Shown here: piece by piece, positions 25,209-34,200 of the stretch | Layout: every line of letters starts with the position of its first letter | How positions within the stretch are numbered: the first letter of the stretch is position 1 | NCBI GenBank assembly: GCA_950097015.1 | Contig: CATNEN010000008.1 | Span: 2,790,001 to 2,854,000 of the forward strand | DNA: 64,000 nucleotides | Direction of reading: 5' to 3' | Origin: Macrostomum hystrix | Lineage: Eukaryota; Platyhelminthes; Macrostomidae | Made by a program: the position numbers and the translations under genes | The notes under the pieces: model-generated | What the model was told of the DNA's origin: nothing | Seen by the model: only the letters and a program-made list of their open reading frames with translations | The model's database searches: none

Positions 25209-28200
25209 GCAAAAGGATGCAGAAACAGCTGCGCGATACTGTTGCGTCCCAACCTAGCCAGCGAGCCATTTCTTTGTCAGCTGCCACTGCGTGTCACACC
25301 AGGTCGGAACAGCTTCTTAGAGTCTGGAACCACCTTCTCATTTTCCTGAGGTATTTTTGTGCCAAATGTATTGTTAGCCTCACTGCCGCTTTTGCTAGAT
25401 CTTGCCTTCAAACTTCTCGGTTTCAGATAAAATTATCCAACTCCAATCTACTTTCTCTCCTTCTCCTACTCTACCTCTCCTCTCTCTCCTTCTCTCACTC
25501 GCCCTCTCCTCTCTCCTTCTCTCACTCTCCCTCTCGTCTCCTCTCTCTCCTTCTCTCACTCTCCCTCTCCTCTCTCTCCTTCTCTCCCTCTCCCTCTCCT
25601 CTCTCCTTCTCTCACTCTCCCTCTCCTCTCTCCTCTCACTCTCCCTCTCGTCTCCTCTCTCCCTTTCTCTCACTCTCCCTCTCCTCTCCCCCCTTCTCCT
25701 ACTCTACCTCTCCTCTCTCTCCTTCTCTCACTCTCCCTCTCCTCTCTCTCCTTCTCTCCCTCTCCTCTCTCCTTCTCTCACTTTCCCTCTCCTCTCTCTC
25801 CTTCTCTCCCTCTCCCTCTCCTCTCTCCTTCTCTCACTCTCCCTCTCCTCTCTCTCCTTCTCTCCCTCTCCCTCTCCTCTCTCCTTCTCTCACTCTCCCT
25901 CTCCTCTCTCCTCTCACTCTCCCTCTCGTCTCCTCTCTCCCTTTCTCTCACTCTCCCTCTCCTCTCCCCCCTTCTCTCACTCTCCCTCTCCTCTCTCCCT
26001 TTCTCTCACTCTCCCTCTCCTCTCTCTCCTTCTCTCACTCTCCCTCTCCTCTGTCCTCTCACTCTCCCTCTCGTCTCCTCTCTCCCTTTCTCTCACTCTC
26101 CCTCTCCTCTCCCTCCTTCTCTCACTCTCCCTCTCCTCTCTCCCTTTCTCTCACTCTCCCTCTCCTCTCCCTCCTTCTCTCACTCTCCCTCTCCTCTCTC
26201 CCTTTCTCGCACTCTCCCTCTCCTCTCTCTCCTTCTATCACTCTTCCTCTCGTCTCCTCTCTCTCCTTCTCTCACTCTCCCTCTCCTTCCTTTTCTACCC
26301 AGTCCGACTCTCACACCCGTGTTTTCTCCTCTCCTTCATTTTTCATTTTTGTTTTAGTTCGCTTGGATTTTCTTGACAGTGGATTTTCGTTCCAGCAGCG
26401 TCCAGTTCAGGCCTCCACTAAACTGCAGCTTTGGATCATTAAGAAAAAAACAATTTTTCTACCAATTAAAAATCGAATTCTTCATCTGTTCGCCCCTGTC
26501 CTCCATATTTCTGCGGCTTGGCCCGGGAAATGCCAAAACAGAAGAAGTCCAAAAGACGGAAATCGTAGAAGCAGCAGCAGCGGCGGCAGCAAAAATCGGA
26601 AGAAAGGGTGTCCAGTCCGTGTCGAGTCCCCGTGACAGATGGGCTCAGGTGTCCGAGCTGCTTGTTCCGCTGCCAAGAACGGCTGAGAGTTTCTAGAAAT
26701 TTCTTTTCGGCTTTGTTGTCAGCGCCGGGGGTGGCACTCGGAGTTGGGGTGGGTGACCGAGTGCAAAAGGGGAGACAAAACTATTTCCGTTAATTGGGAA
26801 ACGAATGGCAGGAGGCGCGGAGGTGGCGCCTGTGTTGACGGAACAAATAATTGCACCAGTTTCGCGTCATACTACTGAAGGGCATAATTGTCAGTAGAAA
26901 TATATGAGTTTTGCAATCTGAAAGCAGCAACTAATGCAAAAATGACTGATGATGCAATCTAATAATCGATTGGAATCTTAATCGAAAGATGAAGATGTGA
27001 TAACAGAGATATTGAGATCAGTTAACAGGTGACATTGAGATCAGTTAACAGGTGACATTGAGATCAGTTAACAGGTGACATTGAGATCAGTTTACAGGTG
27101 ACATTGAGATCAGTTAACAGGTGACATTGAGATCCGTTAACAGGTGACATTGAGATCAGTTTACAGGTGACATTGAGATCCGTTAACAGGTGACATTGAG
27201 ATCAGTTAACAGGTGACATTGAGATCAGTTAACAGGTGACATTGAGATCAGTTTACAGGTGACATTGAGATCAGTTAACAGGTGACATTGAGATCAGTTA
27301 ACAGGTGACATTGAGATCCGTTAACAGGTGACATTGAGATCCGTTAACAGGTGACATTGAGATCCGTTAACAGGTGACATTGAGATCAGTTAACAGGTGA
27401 CATTGAGATCAGTTAACAGGTGACATTGAGATCAGTTTACAGGTGACATTGAGATCAGTTAACAGGTGACATTGAGATCCGTTAACAGGTGACATTGAGA
27501 TCAGTTTACAGGTGACATTGAGATCCGTTAACAGGTGACATTGAGATCAGTTAACAGGTGACATTGAGATCAGTTAACAGGTGACATTGAGATCAGTTTA
27601 CAGGTGACATTGAGATCAGTTAACAGGTGACATTGAGATCCGTTAACAGGTGACATTGAGATCAGTTAACAGGTGACATTGAGATCCGTTAACAGGTGAC
27701 ATTGAGATCAGTTTACAGGTGACATTGAGATCCGTTAACAGGTGACATTGAGATCAGTTAACAGGTGACATTGAGATCAGTTAACACGTGACATTGAGAT
27801 CAGTTTACAGGTGACATTGAGATCAGTTAACAGGTGACATTGAGATCAGTTAACAGGTGACATTGAGATCCGTTAACAGGTGACATTGAGATCAGTTAAC
27901 AGGTGACATTGAGATCCGTTAACAGGTGACATTGAGATCCGTTAACAGGTGACATTGAGATCAGTTAACAGGTGACATTAAGATCAGTTAACAGGTGACA
28001 TTGAGATCCGTTAACAGGTGACATTGAGATCAGTTTACAGGTGACATTGAGATCCGTTAACAGGTGACATTGAGATCAGTTAACAGGTGACATTGAGATC
28101 AGTTAACACGTGACATTGAGATCAGTTTACAGGTGACATTGAGATCAGTTAACAGGTGACATTGAGATCAGTTAACAGGTGACATTGAGATCCGTTAACA

Positions 28201-31200
28201 GGTGACATTGAGATCAGTTAACAGGTGACATTGAGATCCGTTAACAGGTGACATTGAGATCAGTTAACAGGTGACATTGAGATCAGTTAACAGGTGACAT
28301 TGAGATCAGTTTACAGGTGACATTGAGATCAGTTAACAGGTGACATTGAGATCCGTTAACAGGTGACATTGAGATCAGTTTACAGGTGACATTGAGATCC
28401 GTTAACAGGTGACATTGAGATCAGTTAACAGGTGACATTGAGATCAGTTAACAGGTGACATTGAGATCAGTTTACAGGTGACATTGAGATCAGTTAACAG
28501 GTGACATTGAGATCCGTTAACAGGTGACATTGAGATCAGTTAACAGGTGACATTGAGATCCGTTAACAGGTGACATTGAGATCAGTTTACAGGTGACATT
28601 GAGATCCGTTAACAGGTGACATTGAGATCAGTTAACAGGTGACATTGAGATCAGTTAACAGGTGACATTGAGATCAGTTTACAGGTGACATTGAGATCAG
28701 TTAACAGGTGACATTGAGATCAGTTAACAGGTGACATTGAGATCCGTTAACAGGTGACATTGAGATCAGTTAACAGGTGACATTGAGATCCGTTAACAGG
28801 TGACATTGAGATCCGTTAACAGGTGACATTGAGATCAGTTAACAGGTGACATTAAGATCAGTTAACAGGTGACATTGAGATCCGTTAACAGGTGACATTG
28901 AGATCAGTTAACAGGTGACATTGAGATCAGTTAACAGGTGACATTGAGATCAGTTAACAGGTGACATTGAGATCAGTTAACAGGTGACATTGAGATCCGT
29001 TAACAGGTGACATTGAGATCAGTTTACAGGTGACATTGAGATCAGTTTACAGGTGACATTGAGATCAGTTAACAGGTGACATTGAGATCAGTTTACAGGT
29101 GACATTGAGATCAGTTAACAGGTGACATTGAGATCAGTTTACAGGTGACATTGAGATCAGTTAACAGGTGACATTGAGATCAGTTAACAGGTGACATTGA
29201 GATCAGTTTACAGGTGACATTGAGATCAGTTTACAGGTGACATTGAGATCAGTTAACATGTGACATTGAGATCAGTTAACAGGTGACATTGAGATCAGTT
29301 AACAGGTGACATTGAGATCAGTTAACAGGTGACATTGAGATCAGTTAACAGGTGACATTGAGATCAGTTTACAGGTGACATTGAGATCAGTTAACAGGTG
29401 ACATTGAGATCAGTTAACAGGTGACATTGAGATCAGTTAACAGGTGACATTGAGATCCGTTAACAGGTGACATTGAGATCAGTTAACAGGTGACATTGAG
29501 ATCAGTTAACAGGTGACATTGAGATCCGTTAACAGGTGACATTGAGATCAGTTAACCGTCGAAGACTCAATGCAAGCATATTGTTTGCAAATTCGACTCT
29601 CAGGCATCCACGACCTGAAGATCGAGGACCTGCAAATCGACGACCAGGGCGAATACACCTGCCAGGTGTCCAAGGTCGGGCCAGGCGGCAGCGGCCGGCC
29701 GGCTGCCACCGTGAAGGCATTCCTGCGAGTGCTGAAGAATCTGAACCGGTTGGAGCTGATGCAGCGAGTGAACGCCACCTCGGCGAAGCTGGAGGCCCGC
29801 AGTTTGACGCAGCCGTTTCGGCTGCCAGCTGGCCAGTCCGGGGAGCTCGTCTGTGTGGCCGCGGGTTCGAATCCGGCCGCCTCAGTCAGCTGGTCATTCA
29901 GTGGAGGCGTGGTGGTGCCAGTGCCAGCTTATTCAAAGCAGCAAGAGAAGCGCAGCTTTGATCGCCCAGTCAAAGGCACCACCTGGATGGAGAAGCTGGA
30001 GCTCAAGAACAAGCTGTGAGCATAACTTCGATCAATTTAAATTAGATGGTACCTAGTGATTGGATTTTTTCACTCTCTCTCCCGCAGTACAACAGTGCAG
30101 TCGGTTCTCAAACTGGATGGCCAATCGGTGACCGACGCCAAGCAAAACTTGCTAATTGAATGCCACGCCCAGGTGTCTAGCTATGAGCTAAAGCCATTTT
30201 CAATTTCCACGCGTCTCTACGTGACAGTGCCGCCAACTGTTAGTCTGGCTATCGAACCGCAAAGGCCGCATAATGAGTATCACGAGCACGACACTGTGAC
30301 AGCGGTGTGCACTGCTACTGGCCGGCCGGACAACTTTGTGTACACGTAAATAAAAAATTTAATAGGCTCATGACTAAAAATAGAACATTAAAGAGGAATC
30401 TCGGATGACAGAGGGTGGGCCGGGTGCAGTATCTAAAAATAGAACATTAAAGAGGAATCTCGGATGACAGAGGGCGGGCCGGGTGCAGTATCTAAAAATA
30501 GAACATTAACGAGGAATCTCGGATGACAGAGGGCGGGCCGGGTGCGGTATCTAAAAATAGAACATTAACGAGGAATCTCGGATGACAGAGGGCGGGCCGG
30601 GTGCAGTATCTAAAAATAGAACATTAACGAGGAATCTCGGATGACAGAGGGCGGGCCGGGTGCAGTATCTAAAAATAGAACATTAACGAGGAATCTCGGA
30701 TGACAGAGGGCGGGCCGGGTGCAGTATCTAAAAATAGAACATTAACGAGGAATCTCGGATGACAGAGGGCGGGCCGGGTGCAGTATCTAAAAATAGAACA
30801 TTAACGAGGAATCTCGGATGACAGAGGGCGGGCCGGGTGCAGTATCTAAAAATAGAACATTAACGAGGAATCTCGGATGACAGAGGGCGGGCCGGGTGCA
30901 GTATCTAAAAATAGAACATTAACGAGGAATCTCGGATGACAGAGGGCGGGCCGGGTGCAGTATCTAAAAATAGAACATTAACGCGGAGGTTGGGTGGGGA
31001 GACAAAATCTGAGGGTGAGGGGGGTGAAAAACGTTCAGTATCTAAAAATATAACAGTTTTTATACGTTTGTTCATCAAGAGGGTGAGAAGTCTGAGGGAG
31101 AGATTTTTTGCCAGCCAATAAGTAGCTGGAGGGAGTGGGTAGGCTGAACTTTCATGACCTTAGATGACAGCCAATCAGAAAGCAAAAGTAGATGGCGAAG

Positions 31201-34200
31201 ATTACTTAAGTTTATGAAGCACGTATAAAATGTCTGCATAACTCGGTCCCAAACAGTTGGTCGATTGACTCGAACGGAGCCGTTCTTCCGCCTTCGGCGC
31301 CGACAGCGTCCCGTCTGACCCTGACGCTGAATCGCAAGCATCACGGCCGCACCCTTCGCTGCACGGTGGCTAATCACGCCAAATCGAATGCGACGGCACA
31401 GCTGCGCGTCCGCTACGGTCCGAAATTCGCGCCCTCGCTTCCGGCTCTCTACGCGGCCAGGGTCGGCGGTCTGGCGGATTTGTCGTGCGCCGCCGACGCA
31501 AATCCGGAGCCGATCTACGCGTGGAGGAGAGCGCCCGCCGCTGTTGCAGCCGGCCTAATCGGCATGGACAGCGGCCCGGTGGTCGGTCAGATGTCACACA
31601 TGCGCATGACTAATCTTAAACCTGACGATTTCGGCGAGTACATCTGCACAGTCAGCGGGGCTGAGTTCTCGTCAATCTCTAGGCGAGTTCTTCTAGCCCA
31701 GATGGCGCGCCCGAGATGCGAGTCAGCTAGCCAGCAATTCGCCAGAATTGGACGGAACTTTAGGCTGGAGTGCCGGGTAGTGTCCGTGCCTGGACCCAGC
31801 AGCGATGGAGGCCTGCTCTGGTATCGCAACGGACGCAAGCTGGAGTCTGGGAACCGGTGAGTCTGGGAACTGGGAACCGGTGAGTCTAGGAACTGGGAAC
31901 CGGTGAGTCTGGGAACCGGTGAGACTGGGAACTGGGAACCGGTGAGTCTGGGAACCGGTGAGACTGGGAACCGGTGAGTCTGGGAACTGGGAACCGGTGA
32001 GTCTGGGAACTGGGAACCGGTGAGTCTGGGAACTGGGAACCGGTTAGTCTGGGAACTGGGAACCGGTTAGTCTGGGAACTGGGAACCGGTGAGTCTGGGA
32101 ACCGGTGAGTCTGGGAACCGGTGAGTCTGGGAACTGGGAACCGGTGAGTCTGGGAACTGGGAACCGGTGAGTCTGGGAACTGGGAACCGGTGAGTCTGGG
32201 AACTGGGAACCGGTGAGTCTGGGAACTGGGAACCGGTGAGTCTGGGAACTGGGAACCGGTGAGTCTGGGAACTGGGAACCGGTGAGTCTGGGAACTGGGA
32301 ACCGGTGAGTCTGGGAACTGGGAACCGGTGAGTCTGGGAACTGGGAACCGGTGAGTCTGGGAACTGGGAACCGGTGAGTCTGGGAACTGGGAACCGGTGA
32401 GTCTGGGAACTGGGAACCGGTGAGTCTGGGAACTGGGAACCGGTGAGTCTGGGAACTGGGAACCGGTGAGTCTGGGAACTGGGAACCGGTGAGTCTGGGA
32501 ACTGGGAACCGGTGAGTCTGGGAACTGGGAACCGGTGAGTCTGGGAACTGGGAACCGGTGAGTCTGGGAACTGGGAACCGGTGAGTCTGGGAACTGGGAA
32601 CCGGTGAGTCTGGGAACTGGGAACCGGTGAGTCTGGGAACTGGGAACCGGTGAGTCTGGGAACTGGGAACCGGTGAGTCTGGGAACTGGGAACCGGTGAG
32701 TCTGGGAACTGGGAACCGGTGAGTCTGGGAACCGGTGAGTCTGGGAACTGGGAACCGGTGGGTCTGGGAACTGGGAACCGGTTAGTCTGGGAACTGGGAA
32801 CCGGTGAGTCTGGGAACTGGGAACCGGTGAGTCTGGGAACTGGGAACCGGTGAGTCTGGGAACTGGGAACCGGTGAGTCTGGGAACCGGTGAGTCTGGGA
32901 ACCGGTGAGTCTGGGAACCGGTGAGTCTGGGAACCGGTGAGTCTGGGAACCGGTGAGTCTGGGAACTGGGAACCGGTGAGTCTGGGAACTGGGAACCGGT
33001 GAGTCTGGGAACTGGGAACCGGTGAGTCTGGGAACTGGGAACCGGTGAGTCTGGGAACTGGGAACCGGTGAGTCTGGGAACTGGGAACCGGTGAGTCTGG
33101 GAACTGTGAACTGTGAATATTAGAAACACGCGAGTCATTCAAAGCCCTTGAAGCCATTACAAAGATCCAGCGCAGTGCAGCAGTTTTGCCTCTACTCACT
33201 CATTCAGGCTTCGGGTCTACCAAGAGGACTTCCTTGGCGGCACAACTGCCTACGTCCACTTTGAGGAAGTTGCGTCTGACGATTTCGGAATTTACAACTG
33301 CACCGCCAAGAATGAAATGGGAAGCGACAGCCTGCTAATTAGCCTCACTATCGAAGGTGAGGCTGGAAAAGTTTTTGCACAAAATGAAAACAAAACACAG
33401 AAGCGACTGAAAGTAGAGTAGAAAGCGCATTATATTTTCTACAAAAAGCTTTGAAATTTTATCCATGTGAGAGCGATTCGACCCAAATTGATCCCTCAGA
33501 CAATATCCCGGTTGCCTTTATCGCTGGCGCCTCAACAGCCCTAGTGATGGTGCTGGTGTTCATGCTGGTGCTGCTCTGCGTCTGCCGCAAGGGCTACTGG
33601 GACAGTCGGGCAGCCGCCGATCAGCGCAACATGAGTGAGTGGGGATTGGCTTCAAACAACTGTGTCTAACAGGTGAACAGTGGTGTCTAACAGGTGAACA
33701 GTGGTGTCTAACAGGTGAACAGTGGTGTCTAACAGGTGAAAAACGGTGTCTAACAGGTGAACAGTGGTGTCTAACAGGTGAACAGAGGTGTCTAACAGGT
33801 GAACAGTGGTGTCTAACAGGTGAACAGTGGTGTCTAACAGGTGAACAGTGGTGTCTAACAGGAGTACAATTGTGTCTAACAGGTGAACAGTGATGTCTAA
33901 CAGGTGAACAGTGGTGTCTAACAGGTGAACAGTGGTGTCTAACAGGTGAACAGTGGTGTCTAACAGGAGTACAATTGTGTCTAACAGGTAAAAGTTGAAA
34001 AGCGGTGTCTAACAGGAGAACCGTGGTGTCTAACAGTAGAACAGTGGTTTCTAACAGGTGAACAGTGGTGCCTAACAGGTGAACTGTGGTATCGAACAGG
34101 TGAACAGTGGTGTCTAACAGGAGTACAGTTGTGTCTAACAGGTAAAAGTTGAAAAGCGGTGTCTAACAGGAGAACCGTGGTGTCTAACAGTAGAACAGTG

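Noticed and set aside
25217..26635. 472-codon Ser/Leu/Pro frame
   Set aside because: Runs through the polypyrimidine tract; no domain, and it lies in a receptor intron.
26999..29557. CRISPR-like array
   Set aside because: Units are directly adjacent with no unique spacers, and the genome is animal; this is a minisatellite. The same applies to all other arrays here.
31886..33199. 437-codon minus-strand frame (SQFPDSPVP repeats)
   Set aside because: Antisense of the donor-seeded array in receptor intron 4.
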